Assembly: GCF_000265465.1 (NCBI RefSeq)
Contig: NC_018016.1
Location: 811,501-875,500 of the forward strand
Direction: 5' to 3'
Source: Ornithobacterium rhinotracheale DSM 15997
GTDB lineage: Bacteria; Bacteroidota; Bacteroidia; Flavobacteriales; Weeksellaceae
Length of the DNA stretch: 64,000 bases
The notes beneath the pieces were generated by a model. That model had not been told where the DNA came from. It saw only the letters and a program-made list of their open reading frames with translations, and made no database searches. This document shows positions 54,712-64,000 of this stretch, piece after piece. The position numbers were made by a program, and so were the translations under genes. Each line of letters begins with the position of its first letter. The first letter of the stretch is position 1.

Positions 54712-56532
54712 ATGCAAAATATACGAAATATCGCAATTATTGCACACGTAGACCACGGAAAAACTACGCTGGTAGACAAAATAATGCACCACTGCGCCAT
54801 TTTTAGAGACAATCAAGAAACAGGCGAACTGATTTTAGACAACAACGACTTGGAACGAGAAAGAGGGATTACCATCGTTTCTAAGAATGTTTCTGTAAAC
54901 TATAAAGGGACTAAAATCAACATTATAGACACTCCTGGCCACGCCGATTTTGGTGGAGAAGTGGAACGCGTGCTCAACATGGCAGACGGCGTTTTGCTTC
55001 TAGTAGACGCCTTTGAAGGACCTATGCCACAGACTCGCTTTGTGTTGCAAAAAGCCATTGATATGAAGCTCAAACCCATCGTGGTGGTAAACAAAGTAGA
55101 TAAGGAAAACTGCACCCCAGAGGAAGTCCACGAAAAGGTGTTTGACTTAATGTTTGAGCTCGGTGCCGAAGAATGGCAACTTGATTTCCCTACCGTGTAT
55201 GGTTCGGCAAAACAAAACTGGATGAGCGAGGATTATAAAAAACAAACCAATAATATCGCGCCACTTCTTGATGCAGTAGTAGAGCACATTCCTGCCCCAA
55301 AAGTGGACTTGGTGGGCACTCCACAAATGTTGATTACTTCGCTAGATTTCTCAACTTTCACTGGGCGTATCGCCATCGGGCGTTTATCTCGAGGTGTCTT
55401 AAAAGAAGGCATGAATGTTACGCTTGTAAAGAGAGATGGCCGCTTGGTTAAAACCAAAATTAAAGAACTACATACTTTCACAGGGCTTGGTCGTGCAAAA
55501 GTAGAAGAAGTGCAAGCGGGGGATATCTGTGCCGTGGTAGGGCTTGATGGGTTTGAAATCGGAGACACTATCGCTGATTTTGAAAATCCTGAAGAACTTG
55601 AAACCATCGCTATCGATGAGCCTACAATGAGCATGCTTTTCACTATCAACGATTCACCATTCTTCGGGAAAGAAGGAAAATATGTTACCTCTCGCCATAT
55701 CAAAGAAAGGCTAGAAAGAGAGCTAGAGAAAAACTTAGCAATGCGTGTGGAACAAACCGATTCTGCCGATAAATTCATCGTGTATGGTCGTGGTGTTATG
55801 CACCTTTCTGTTTTAATTGAAACCATGAGAAGAGAGGGCTACGAATTACAAATCGGGCAACCACAAGTAATCATCAGAGAAATCGATGGTGTGAAATGCG
55901 AGCCTGTGGAAGAGCTCACTATCGACTTGCCAGAAGAAGTTTCGGGGAAAGCCGTAGAATTTGTAACCTTAAGAAAAGGCGAGCTCCTTTCAATGGAAAG
56001 CAAAGGAGAAAGAATGATTTGTGAGTTTTTGATTCCGTCTCGTGGCATCATCGGACTTAGAAACCAATTATTAACAGCTACTGCTGGAGAGGCTATTATG
56101 GCTCACCGCTTTAAAGAATATCAGCCTATGAAAGGCGATATTCCAGAACGCCAAAATGGCTCATTGATTTCTATGGAAACAGGCGAGGCAATCCCTTATT
56201 CTTTAGATAAATTACAAGACAGGGGGACATTCTTTGTAGATCCCGGAGAGAAAATCTATGAGGGACAAGTAATCGGAGAAAATACGCGTGCCGATGATAT
56301 GGTGGTAAACATTACTAAAACTAAAAAATTGACCAACATTCGTTCGGCAGGGGCTGATGATAAAGCGAAAATCGCTCCAGCTAAAAAATTCTCGCTCGAA
56401 GAAGCTTTGGAATATATCCAAAAAGATGAATATGTGGAAGTAACGCCAAATTCATTGAGAATTAGAAAAATACTCCTTACCGAAAGCGACAGAAAAAGAG
56501 CAGCAAATCCTGCTTTTAATACTGGAAAATAA
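54712..56532 (+). CDS. typA: Ribosome-associated GTPase TypA/BipA
   Basis: Translational GTPase of 606 aa from the ATG at 54712 (an earlier in-frame non-ATG start is less likely). G motifs [33 protein letters not shown] and NKVDKE; then domain II, EF-G-like domains III and V, and a basic TypA C-terminal domain. A -7 box TACTTTTG lies at 54686-54693. Ends at a strong terminator. Confidence 0.96.
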   Translation: MQNIRNIAIIAHVDHGKTTLVDKIMHHCAIFRDNQETGELILDNNDLERERGITIVSKNVSVNYKGTKINIIDTPGHADFGGEVERVLNMADGVLLLVDAFEGPMPQTRFVLQKAIDMKLKPIVVVNKVDKENCTPEEVHEKVFDLMFELGAEEWQLDFPTVYGSAKQNWMSEDYKKQTNNIAPLLDAVVEHIPAPKVDLVGTPQMLITSLDFSTFTGRIAIGRLSRGVLKEGMNVTLVKRDGRLVKTKIKELHTFTGLGRAKVEEVQAGDICAVVGLDGFEIGDTIADFENPEELETIAIDEPTMSMLFTINDSPFFGKEGKYVTSRHIKERLERELEKNLAMRVEQTDSADKFIVYGRGVMHLSVLIETMRREGYELQIGQPQVIIREIDGVKCEPVEELTIDLPEEVSGKAVEFVTLRKGELLSMESKGERMICEFLIPSRGIIGLRNQLLTATAGEAIMAHRFKEYQPMKGDIPERQNGSLISMETGEAIPYSLDKLQDRGTFFVDPGEKIYEGQVIGENTRADDMVVNITKTKKLTNIRSAGADDKAKIAPAKKFSLEEALEYIQKDEYVEVTPNSLRIRKILLTESDRKRAANPAFNTGK

Positions 56533-56561
56533 TTTCGATTTAAAGTTTAATTTTACAGAAG

Positions 56562-56590
56562 GCTGCCTCAAAATGAGGCAGCTTTTTTAA
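56562..56590 (+). terminator. Intrinsic terminator of typA
   Basis: 9-bp GC-rich stem (GCTGCCTCA / TGAGGCAGC), 3-base loop, T run. Confidence 0.9.
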
Positions 56591-56607
56591 TTTCTACCTC
56601 CATAAAA

Positions 56608-56915
56608 AACAAAGGCAGGTTTTAGCCAAAACCTGCTTATATTTTGCACAAAACCTAGGCAAGTTTTGAGCAAAACTACCGCAGGTTTCAGAAAAAAGAA
56701 CAGCTTATTTTACAAATAACCCTTATTGATTTTCAACAAAACCCTTAAGGGTTTTTATATTAACCCTTATTGGTTATTACAATAATCCTCAAGGGTTAGC
56801 CTCTTAACCCGTAAGGATTAACTATAAAAATTACTTAGAAAAATGCTAAAACTCAAGCAGGAGTTATGCAAAATCTGCGGAAGAAAAATGCAAAAGACAA
56901 GTAGAATATTCACAT
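56608..56915. repeat. Array of 22-bp-period degenerate units
   Basis: Fourteen consecutive 22-bp units, starting at 56608 and every 22 bases to 56894; all fourteen begin AA, most AAC. Units 1-4 share GCAGGTTTT/AAAACCT-type arms; units 6-10 share AACCCTTA-AGGG palindromic cores (for example AACCCTTAAGGGTTTTT). The phase continues weakly to about 56937. The array fills the gap between the typA and susD terminators, which both point into it. No gene is supported in 56533-57033. Confidence 0.85.
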
Positions 56916-56976
56916 ATGTTTGAGTGCTTTACAACATAAATGCCCCAAAAAAATGCTATTAGATTAAACAAAAAAA

Positions 56977-57006
56977 GATACCCCGATGAAATCCATCGGG
57001 GCATCT
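56977..57006 (-). terminator. Intrinsic terminator of the SusC-SusD operon
   Basis: 8-bp stem (CCCCGATG / CATCGGGG) extended by GAT/ATC, 5-base loop; on the minus strand a T run follows. Confidence 0.88.
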
Positions 57007-57033
57007 TATCAAACTAAATAAATAATATGAGAC

Positions 57034-58680
57034 TTAATATCCTTTGGCTTTTTGAGCGGCTTCTAGATTAGGATTTCTATCAATAGCTGTGCGTGGATAA
57101 GGCAAGCGCACGAATTTAGGCTCCCAGTGTCTTTTCTGTACAGAGCCTCCGTTGATAGAGAAAAGGTTCTTCATCACTTTAGACGAAATTTCCCAGCGGC
57201 GGATATCATCCCATCGGAATCCCTCTCCTGCCAATTCTATACATCTTTCTCTACGAATGATTTCGCGAAGTTCATCCTGATTTTTGCCTTTAGCCACTTC
57301 TGGCATTCCTACCCTATCTCTTAATTTATTAATTGCAGCATACACCTCATCAGATGGTCCTCCCACTTCGTTCTGAGCCTCTGCAAAAGTGATTAAGACC
57401 TCAGCTAAACGAATTTCTGGAAAGTCTTGAATTCCTGCCTTAACATAAGTAGGGTCGGTAGGGTCTACCATTTTTCTGAAATTATATCCTGTTTTTGAAG
57501 TGTTACTTGCAGAGCCTTGGGCTTTCCATTCAAACTTACTGTCTTGCATAGCGGCATACCATGGCGCTTGTGGGAACAAGATAGAGGCGTATAAACGAGT
57601 ATCGCGGTCTTTGAATTCCTTTAAATACTCATCCCAATTGCCTTGCTCTACGCCTTTTTTAAATCTTGTGGCTCTTTCTTCTATAGTAGGAGAAGTAAAT
57701 TCATTTCCATTTTTATCCCAATATTGAACGATTAAATTATTGGTTGGGGTGATTGATGCCCAACCGCCATAAACATTGGTAGGTAAAAAGTATCTTCCTA
57801 TAAAATTCCATTGATCTTTGATGTATTCTATATTGAAGATTACTTCGGAGTTTTCTTTATTCTGCTCCCAAAATAGTTTCTCGTAGCTTCTAAGTCCTTT
57901 TAAGAATTTTTCTTTTTCTTCCTCATTGCTAAAGGTCATCAATTTAGAATAATCATCTTTTTTATCATCTGCTGTTAGGTTATTTACTTTGAATAAATTA
58001 TAAGCTCCCATGTTCATAATCTTCTTAGACGCCTCGGCAGCTTGAGGGTATTCTTTATAAAACAAATGAATTCTGGCTTTGACGGCAAGGGCTGCGGCTT
58101 TTCCTATACGGCTTTTCACGATTGGGTACTCTGGCAGGTCTGCCAAACTTTCCTCAATTTCTGAAACGATGAATTTCTTTAAATCTTCTTCGGAGGTTGG
58201 TGCTACTTTAGCCTCTTCTGCCTTAGTAATATAATGCTTAAACAAAGGCATTGGTCCAAATTTTTTGATCATTTCATAATACCACCAAGCTCTTAAGACA
58301 CGCACCTCTGCGATATTTGCCTTTTTAGTTTGTGCATCCATACTTGCCTTGTCTACATTATCCAAGAAATAGTTAAATCTTCGTAGCCCTTGGAAGTTGT
58401 AGCCATCGTTCATTCCATCGTTGAAGTTTCCTGAGGCTATATTTGTAGCGTTGCTCTCCCACGGGTACTGGCAATATACGATGTCTGCATAGCCATCTTT
58501 ATAGGCTCCATATACATCTTGAGGTAGCCTCCCGTAGCACCCCATGAGTGCTCTGGCTACATCGTCTGAGCTGTTCCAGAAAATCTCGCTCGACATTTGA
58601 CGGTCTTGCTCTATATCTGTATTACACGCAGTAAATAACATTGCTGCGGCTAGTCCTATAATTATTCTTTTTATTTTCAT
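57034..58680 (-). CDS. SusD/RagB-type nutrient-binding lipoprotein
   Basis: Surface lipoprotein of 548 aa (signal ends LFTAC, Cys19) that pairs with the upstream SusC-type transporter to capture a glycan or peptide. Typical SusD features: VRVLRAWWYYEMIKKFGPMPLF (TPR helix 1), GKAAALAVKARIHLFYKEY, EIRLAEVLITFAEAQNEVGG, and the C-terminal RRERCIELAGEGFRWDDIRRW. Ligand not predictable. No enzyme gene lies beside it. Confidence 0.95.
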   Translation of the reverse strand: MKIKRIIIGLAAAMLFTACNTDIEQDRQMSSEIFWNSSDDVARALMGCYGRLPQDVYGAYKDGYADIVYCQYPWESNATNIASGNFNDGMNDGYNFQGLRRFNYFLDNVDKASMDAQTKKANIAEVRVLRAWWYYEMIKKFGPMPLFKHYITKAEEAKVAPTSEEDLKKFIVSEIEESLADLPEYPIVKSRIGKAAALAVKARIHLFYKEYPQAAEASKKIMNMGAYNLFKVNNLTADDKKDDYSKLMTFSNEEEKEKFLKGLRSYEKLFWEQNKENSEVIFNIEYIKDQWNFIGRYFLPTNVYGGWASITPTNNLIVQYWDKNGNEFTSPTIEERATRFKKGVEQGNWDEYLKEFKDRDTRLYASILFPQAPWYAAMQDSKFEWKAQGSASNTSKTGYNFRKMVDPTDPTYVKAGIQDFPEIRLAEVLITFAEAQNEVGGPSDEVYAAINKLRDRVGMPEVAKGKNQDELREIIRRERCIELAGEGFRWDDIRRWEISSKVMKNLFSINGGSVQKRHWEPKFVRLPYPRTAIDRNPNLEAAQKAKGY

Positions 58681-58700
58681 TTTTTCTATATTTTTTAATT

Positions 58701-61700
58701 TTAGAATGAGGCATTTATTCCAAATGAAACAGTTTTGATTGTTGGGTAAGTACCTCTTACAGAAGGAGACTCTGGGTCGAAATCTTTCAACCTCTTATCT
58801 GCTCTAATGGTAAACATATTGGTTCCAGAGATGTATAATCTCAAGTTTTGAAATCCGATTTTTCCCATGGCTTTTTGTGGTAAAGTGTAGCCTAGTGAGA
58901 TGTTTTTGATTCGGAAATAATCTGCATCATACAACCAGAAAGATGATTTTCTTCCGTTGTGGTTATTGTCTGCGGTAGGCAATAATCTAGGGTAATTAGC
59001 TTTAGGGTTTGGGTTATCTTTAGTCCATCTTCCTAAGTGATATTTTTTAGCTCCAGCCCCATTAAAGAATGCTTGTGTAGCTTCTTCAAACAAGTAAACG
59101 CTTACGCCATCTACCCCTTGTCCTTGAATGCTTAAATCGAAGTTTTTATAACTCATGTTGATGTTCAAACCATAAGTTAAATACGGAACATCGTTTCCAA
59201 GCACCGTTCTATCGTCTGCAGTGATTTTTCCGTCTCCGTTTAAATCTCTATAAATGATGTCTCCTGGAGAGGTGTTTTTACTTTGTTGATTGGCATGTTT
59301 TTCAATCTCGTCTTTGCTAGTAAATAATCCATCTGCTATGTATCCATAAAAATCTCCTATAGAACCGCCTTCTTGTTTAATCCAGTAGCCTTCGATTTGC
59401 TTATCTTGCCCTCTTAAATCTTTGATTTCGTTCCAGATTTTAGAGAAGTTTCCAGAAATACTGTATTTAAAATCTCTGATTCCGCCATTGTATTTTAAAG
59501 ACAATTCAACACCTTTGTTGTTTACTACCCCTCCATTCACAGCAGCTCTTTCGCTATCTCTTAATCCTAATTCATAAGGCTGTGGTGTTTTCAACAAAAT
59601 ATCTGATGCTTCTTTTTTAAATACATCTGCTTGCAATTCTAAGCTGTTTTTAAGCACGGCTAAATCAAAACCAAAGTTGGTGGTAGTTACTGTTTCCCAA
59701 GTAAAGTTTTTATTTACTTGAAGAGAAGGCCACACGCCGTCTGCCAAAACTCCGCCTGTAACATATGCTGGACCTAAGCCTAGTACATCAAAGTAATCAT
59801 AATAACCTACATTGTTTACATAACCTGCTTTACCCCAAGAGGCTCTAAGTTTTAAGTTGTTTAGCCAACGAAGGTTTCTCATAAAATCTTCTTGAGAAAC
59901 TCTCCACCCAGCAGAGAATGAAGGGAATACTCCTACTCTTTGGTCTTTATGAAATTGTGAGGATTGATCGATACGAACATTGGCTTCGAATAAGTATCGG
60001 GAATCGAAAGCATAAGTTAATCTACCAAATTGTGAGAAGAATTTTCTAGCTGAATGGTCTCCACCATTTCCTAAGTTTTCAGCTTTTCCAGAACCTGCAT
60101 TTATGGTAGTCAATGCATTGGACGGATAGTCATCTCTACGAGCCATCAACTCTTCGTAATAATAGTCTTCGTATTGCACACCCGCCATCAACGACATATC
60201 GTGCTTGCTGATTGTTTTGGTATAAGTTGCATACATTTGGCTCATTAAGTTGTAATCATGCTTCCAAGTCTTTTTCAAGCTATTGATTCTGGTATCGGTT
60301 CCTGCCATGGGCTGTTTAGAAATATGCCCGATTAGTCGCTCTGTTCTATTGGTGAAAGAAGAGTTTCTTTCATCATAAGTTTTATAAGACATTACCCCTG
60401 TAATGCTTAAATCTTTGAAAGGCTTATATTCTGCATTTAAGCTAGCAATAAAACGATTGGTTTCGTAGCCTCCCCAGCCACCTTCTTCTACTCTGCGGAC
60501 AGGATTGTTCGATGCGTTTACAGTGTTTTCTGCCCCCGCAGTCACGGTTCCCCAAGATCCATCGCTGTGTCTTAAAACAGAGAGTGGAGACATTCTGTCT
60601 AAGTTTTGAGTATTCCAGTCGCCTTTTCTTTTAAATTTCTCTAGGGTATAAGAAACATTTGTTCCTAATTTAAATTTATCTGAAAATTGTCTTTCTGTAT
60701 TTGTTCTAAAGCTATATCTTTTTAAATCTGTTCCAGGAACCAAAGACTCTTGGTCAAAGAAAGTTCCACTCACATAATATCTAGTTTTTCCGCCACCAGA
60801 AAGGCTGATGTTGTGCTCTTGAATAGGAGCGGTTCCTTTGTAAAATAATTTATACCAATCATTATCAGGATACAAATCTGGGCTATTTCCTTCCTTGATT
60901 TTCTGAATTTGCGCATCGGTAAAAATAGGTTTCTTTCCGGCATTAATATTTGCCTCATTAGACAATAAAGCAAACTCTAGCGCATTCAACTTCTGAGGTA
61001 GGTTGATGGCTGTTTGCAATCCATAATAGCCGTTATACGAAATGCTTGCTTTTCCTTCTTTCCCTTTTTTGGTCGTAACCAAGAACACGCCATATGCTGC
61101 ACGCGCTCCATAAATTGATGTAGCCGCAGCATCTTTTAAGATAGAGATACTTTCTACATCGTTAGATGGGATTCTTTGGAAATCTCCCGCACTTACAGGG
61201 ATTCCGTCCACAATGTAAAGCGGAGAAGAAGTTCCTAAGTTTCCTCGTCCTCTCACATTAATGCTTCCCATGTCGCTACCTACATTCCCTGGTCTTGAAA
61301 TTACAGTAACACCTGGCGTTACTCCTTGCAGCGCATTAGTCAAAGAAGAGGTGGCTTTCCCCCTAATGTCGTCTGCCGAAACTGTGTTTACAGTTCCTGT
61401 CATGTTTACCTTTTTCTGAGTACCGTATCCTACCACGACATCGAGCGCAATTTCCTTCTCTAGTAGTTTCAAAATACCCATGTTTAACTTGTCTACGGGA
61501 AATCTTTTCTCATTCAAAGTAACAGGATCTATTACAATCAAAACATCTCCTATCTTTCCATCTATTTGGAAATTCCCCTCATGATCGGATTCCACTTTTA
61601 GTTTTTTATTGCCTTGCAATCCGATTATGGCTCGATCCACAGGACCGAAATCATCTTCCACTTTACCGGTTATCACTTGCGCAAAAATAACACTGGTAAA

Positions 61701-61742
61701 AAAGAATAGCATGAAGCTACTCCATATCATTTTTCTCCTCAT
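58701..61742 (-). CDS. SusC/RagA-type TonB-dependent outer-membrane transporter
   Basis: A 1013-aa outer-membrane barrel with plug. Signal residues 1-21, a CarboxypepD_reg-like domain (about 23-95; VITGKVEDDFGPVDRAIIGLQG), then the plug with VVVGYGTQKKVNMTGTV, LQGVTPGVTVISRPG and SIYGARAAYGVFLVTTKKGK, then a 22-strand-type barrel ending GINASF. It precedes the SusD gene by 20 bp in one operon. The imported substrate is unknown; the N-terminal extension for an anti-sigma interaction is absent. Confidence 0.95.
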   Translation of the reverse strand: MRRKMIWSSFMLFFFTSVIFAQVITGKVEDDFGPVDRAIIGLQGNKKLKVESDHEGNFQIDGKIGDVLIVIDPVTLNEKRFPVDKLNMGILKLLEKEIALDVVVGYGTQKKVNMTGTVNTVSADDIRGKATSSLTNALQGVTPGVTVISRPGNVGSDMGSINVRGRGNLGTSSPLYIVDGIPVSAGDFQRIPSNDVESISILKDAAATSIYGARAAYGVFLVTTKKGKEGKASISYNGYYGLQTAINLPQKLNALEFALLSNEANINAGKKPIFTDAQIQKIKEGNSPDLYPDNDWYKLFYKGTAPIQEHNISLSGGGKTRYYVSGTFFDQESLVPGTDLKRYSFRTNTERQFSDKFKLGTNVSYTLEKFKRKGDWNTQNLDRMSPLSVLRHSDGSWGTVTAGAENTVNASNNPVRRVEEGGWGGYETNRFIASLNAEYKPFKDLSITGVMSYKTYDERNSSFTNRTERLIGHISKQPMAGTDTRINSLKKTWKHDYNLMSQMYATYTKTISKHDMSLMAGVQYEDYYYEELMARRDDYPSNALTTINAGSGKAENLGNGGDHSARKFFSQFGRLTYAFDSRYLFEANVRIDQSSQFHKDQRVGVFPSFSAGWRVSQEDFMRNLRWLNNLKLRASWGKAGYVNNVGYYDYFDVLGLGPAYVTGGVLADGVWPSLQVNKNFTWETVTTTNFGFDLAVLKNSLELQADVFKKEASDILLKTPQPYELGLRDSERAAVNGGVVNNKGVELSLKYNGGIRDFKYSISGNFSKIWNEIKDLRGQDKQIEGYWIKQEGGSIGDFYGYIADGLFTSKDEIEKHANQQSKNTSPGDIIYRDLNGDGKITADDRTVLGNDVPYLTYGLNINMSYKNFDLSIQGQGVDGVSVYLFEEATQAFFNGAGAKKYHLGRWTKDNPNPKANYPRLLPTADNNHNGRKSSFWLYDADYFRIKNISLGYTLPQKAMGKIGFQNLRLYISGTNMFTIRADKRLKDFDPESPSVRGTYPTIKTVSFGINASF

Positions 61743-61772
61743 GTGTAAAAATTTATTATGTTAATTATTGTT

Positions 61773-61801
61773 TAAAGATAGAAATTAAAATTCAATCCAA
61801 A
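61773..61801 (-). promoter_or_regulatory. Putative promoter of the SusC-SusD operon
   Basis: On the minus strand TTTG (61798-61801), 17-bp spacer and TATCTTTA (61773-61780), 31 bases before the SusC start. One base off the -7 consensus. Confidence 0.5.
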
Positions 61802-61993
61802 AAATTTTTAACCCCTCAATATGTACATTTTACACAAAAACTTTTATCATATTGCTCGTTTCAAAAATTATAACTACATTAGTAAGCTTTTAAAAATTTC
61901 ATAAAAACAATAAGAATATTTTTTGTTAATTTCTACTTTCCTAAGCCCTATTTCGAGAAATATACGCTATCTTTGTAACATACTCTACCTCAC

Positions 61994-62686
61994 ATGATTG
62001 TAGCCAAATTAGAAAAAGCGGGCAAAGAATACAAAAGTGGCGATACCACAATCGTTGCTTTGCAGCCTACGGATTTAGAAATCAACAAAGGCGAGCTCAC
62101 ACTTATTCTTGGACCCTCGGGCTCTGGAAAAACTACCTTGCTCTCTATGATTGGCTGTGTGATTTATCCCAGCTATGGCAACATTTATCTGGAGGGGCAG
62201 CAAGTCAATAATTTAAAAGAAGACAAGCTCTCCGAAATTCGATTGCACAAAATCGGCTTTGTGTTTCAAAGTTTCAACCTTATTCAGCCATTAAATGCTT
62301 TGGAAAATGTGATGCAACCACTGCTTTTGATGAAATTGGATAAAAAAACGGCTCGCGAAAAAGCTACCGAAGCACTCACCAAACTAGGTATAGCCGAAAG
62401 AATGTACTCGCTCCCTAAGAATTTAAGCGGTGGGCAACAGCAGCGTGTTGCCATTGCGCGTGCATTGGTAACCAATCCTTCTATTATATTGTGTGATGAA
62501 CCCACCGCCTCGCTCGATGCCAAAAGTATAGGCGTGGTGATGGAAGAGCTTAAAGAATTATCCAAAGAAGGCAAAGCGGTGATTATCGTAACACACGATC
62601 ACCGACTCAAGAAATTTGCCGATCGCACCATTTTTGTGTCTGATGGGCGTGCCTATGATTACGATCCCGAAGCCGAAGATTTTTAA
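61994..62686 (+). CDS. ABC exporter ATPase, LolD/MacB/DevA type
   Basis: A 230-aa nucleotide-binding subunit. Walker A GPSGSGKTTLL (about residue 41), Q-loop FQSFNL, signature LSGGQQQRVAIARAL and Walker B IILCDEPTASLD. Subfamily pattern fits the MacB/LolD/DevA group that works with FtsX-type permeases. First of three genes; the adaptor and permease genes follow. A TATCTTTG -7 box lies at 61968-61975. Confidence 0.93.
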   Translation: MIVAKLEKAGKEYKSGDTTIVALQPTDLEINKGELTLILGPSGSGKTTLLSMIGCVIYPSYGNIYLEGQQVNNLKEDKLSEIRLHKIGFVFQSFNLIQPLNALENVMQPLLLMKLDKKTAREKATEALTKLGIAERMYSLPKNLSGGQQQRVAIARALVTNPSIILCDEPTASLDAKSIGVVMEELKELSKEGKAVIIVTHDHRLKKFADRTIFVSDGRAYDYDPEAEDF

Positions 62687-62707
62687 CCCTAAAAAAATTC
62701 CTCAACA

Positions 62708-63664
62708 ATGAAAAAAAATACCAAAAATCGATTTTTTCTTACTCTCTTTTCGAGTTTAATGATTTTCACCGCTTGCCAAAAGAAAGAAGACAATACGCCA
62801 CCTCCACCGCCTACGGTGCCTACAGATATTTCTCAAGTGCAGGCAACGGGCGAAATCCTGCCCAAAGATGGAATTTCCAATATCGCGTCCGAAGTTGGAG
62901 GCATAGTCCAAGAGCTTCGCGTGGCAGAAGGAGACCAAGTGGAAAAGGGACAAATCATCGCAGTGCTTTCTACACAAAACGCACAATTGAACGAACAAGA
63001 GATTAAAACCAAAATCGCTACACAAGAAGCGCAAATTCAAGCCAATATCAATAACAATCAGCAATATTTAATTAATATTAAAGACCAAGAGCAAAATTTA
63101 GCCACAAGCCAAAAACTGCTGGCAGAAGGTGCCGAAACGCAACAAAATGTAACCAATCAAGCCAATCAATTGGCGTTGCAAAAGGCAGCTTTAGCTCAAA
63201 ACAAAAAGAATATTGCGGTGAGCCAGAAACAATTAGCCGAGCTAAAAGTTCAATTACAGCAAAGTCAAAATTCGATAAACACCCTTTATTTAAAGGCTCC
63301 AGAAAGTGGCACTTTAAAGTCGCTCAACATTCAAGTAGGAGACGCCGTGACGCCCAATGGGCAATATGCAGAGCTTATCCCTAATGGGGATTTAATCGCT
63401 CAGGCAGAAGTAGACGAACTATTTGCCAATCGTGTAAAAATAGGACAACCCGTGAGCATTGAACGCATTGGCTACCCTGAGGTTTTAGCCACTGGAAAAG
63501 TGATTCAAGCAGATAATTTTTTAGGCGAAAAAACCTTATTTACCAATCAACAAAACGACCGCACCGATACGCGCGTGAGAAAAGTAAAAATCTTAATCGA
63601 AAACAACGCCAAAGGTGTTTTGATTGGCTCAAAGGTAAATTGTTTGATTAAAATTAAAAATTAA
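62708..63664 (+). CDS. HlyD-family periplasmic adaptor of the ABC exporter
   Basis: A 318-aa membrane-fusion protein. The signal ends FTACQ, so it is probably lipid-anchored. After a Pro-rich stretch comes a split biotinyl-lipoyl domain (EVGGIVQELRVAEGDQVEKGQIIAVL and later LKAPESGTLKSLNIQVGD) around a Gln/Asn-rich coiled-coil hairpin (about 100-190). It links the inner-membrane ABC pump to an outer-membrane exit. Its stop overlaps the permease start by one base. Confidence 0.9.
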   Translation: MKKNTKNRFFLTLFSSLMIFTACQKKEDNTPPPPPTVPTDISQVQATGEILPKDGISNIASEVGGIVQELRVAEGDQVEKGQIIAVLSTQNAQLNEQEIKTKIATQEAQIQANINNNQQYLINIKDQEQNLATSQKLLAEGAETQQNVTNQANQLALQKAALAQNKKNIAVSQKQLAELKVQLQQSQNSINTLYLKAPESGTLKSLNIQVGDAVTPNGQYAELIPNGDLIAQAEVDELFANRVKIGQPVSIERIGYPEVLATGKVIQADNFLGEKTLFTNQQNDRTDTRVRKVKILIENNAKGVLIGSKVNCLIKIKN

Positions 63665-64000
63665 TGTTTAAGACAGCCTACAAATTCATTCGGTTTGACC
63701 GAGCCAAAAGCATCGGCATCATCACGGGAATTGTGATTTCGATATTTTTGATTGGTCAGCAATTAGGCACGCTGGGCTATCTGAGTGGGCTCATGAGCGG
63801 AATTGTGCGCAACTCAAATACACAAATTGCCAAAATCTGGGTGGTGGATCGCCGTGTGAACAATGCCAATGCACTCAACACCATCAATTACTCGCTAGTC
63901 AATGAGCTAAAAAGTATTCCTGGTGTGCAGGAAACTTATCCGATTTTGGTCGCCAATGCCGAGGCTAAATTTGCAGCAGGCAATGTGGCGCCCGTAACTT
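63664..64000 (+). CDS. FtsX/DevC-like ABC exporter permease, cut by window end
   Basis: Reading frame open to the right edge: at least 112 aa beginning MFKTAYKFIRFDRAKSIGII, with one hydrophobic helix at about 17-45 and then a periplasmic domain (IWVVDRRVNNANALN). It starts in the stop of the adaptor gene (TTAATG). Gene order ATPase-adaptor-permease and the N-terminal helix suggest a DevC- or MacB-type permease. The C-terminal part is outside the window. Confidence 0.8.
   Translation, partial: MFKTAYKFIRFDRAKSIGIITGIVISIFLIGQQLGTLGYLSGLMSGIVRNSNTQIAKIWVVDRRVNNANALNTINYSLVNELKSIPGVQETYPILVANAEAKFAAGNVAPVT

Noticed and set aside
56608-56937. CRISPR array
   Set aside because: There is a fixed period, but no constant repeat separated by unique spacers; similarity fades along the array and no cas gene is present.

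Overview
The window is a 64 kb piece of a low-GC Bacteroidota chromosome, most likely class Flavobacteriia. The evidence is a SusC/SusD pair, many Cys-anchored lipoproteins, a LytS/LytTR pair, a class II HMG-CoA reductase (mevalonate route), several -7 boxes of the TAnnTTTG type and AT-rich leaders without Shine-Dalgarno motifs. The chondroitin lyases and the M60 mucin-type peptidase suggest an animal-associated bacterium; a relative of Ornithobacterium or another Weeksellaceae member is a guess. I found no rRNA, tRNA, insertion sequence, prophage or CRISPR array.

Layout. 1-5 kb: 3' end of an HU-like gene, a secreted sulfatase, a small membrane protein, and a SulP transporter / small exported protein / beta-carbonic anhydrase cluster. 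5-7.2 kb: a C10 (streptopain-type) lipoprotein protease with a companion lipoprotein. 7.3-12.3 kb: PolB-type exonuclease, YkgJ-like protein, acidic protein and RsmI, facing LpxD and an aminotransferase. 12.4-15.9 kb: a copper P-type ATPase divergent from a Crp/Fnr regulator. 16.2-18.7 kb: feoA-feoB plus a 47-aa FeoB-associated protein. 18.8-26.2 kb: glycosaminoglycan catabolism (chondroitinase ABC-type and AC-type PL8 lyases, a DUF4861 lipoprotein, KDPG aldolase). 26-35.6 kb: unknown secreted proteins, a LytS/LytTR system, chorismate synthase, a porin, GltX, a lipocalin-like lipoprotein and a second HU-like gene. 35.9-40.4 kb: PepD and a large M60 peptidase with BACON and CBM32-like domains. 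40.5-56.5 kb: mostly housekeeping (Nth, LysR+YeiH, Ric, PrfB, RimK, TsaE, alanine dehydrogenase, HMGR, CoaX, M1 peptidase, TypA). 57-61.7 kb: SusD and SusC. 62-64 kb: an ABC exporter (ATPase, adaptor, truncated permease).

How the genes fit together. The two PL8 lyases would cut chondroitin or hyaluronan to unsaturated disaccharides, the sulfatase could remove sulfate, and the aldolase would finish the uronate branch to pyruvate and glyceraldehyde-3-phosphate. The unsaturated-glucuronyl hydrolase and the isomerase, dehydrogenase and kinase steps are not here. The C10 and M60 peptidases add host protein and mucin attack.

The most unusual structure is outside genes. Two convergent intergenic spaces hold arrays of degenerate units with a rigid period: 21 bp at 15948-16178 and 22 bp at 56608-56915. 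A short third example with a 21-22 bp period lies at 35119-35184. The units differ in sequence but keep length and A-rich/T-rich dyad cores. The HU-like gene at 35.5 kb has a perfect 44-bp palindrome and a 35-base TG tract in its divergent upstream region.
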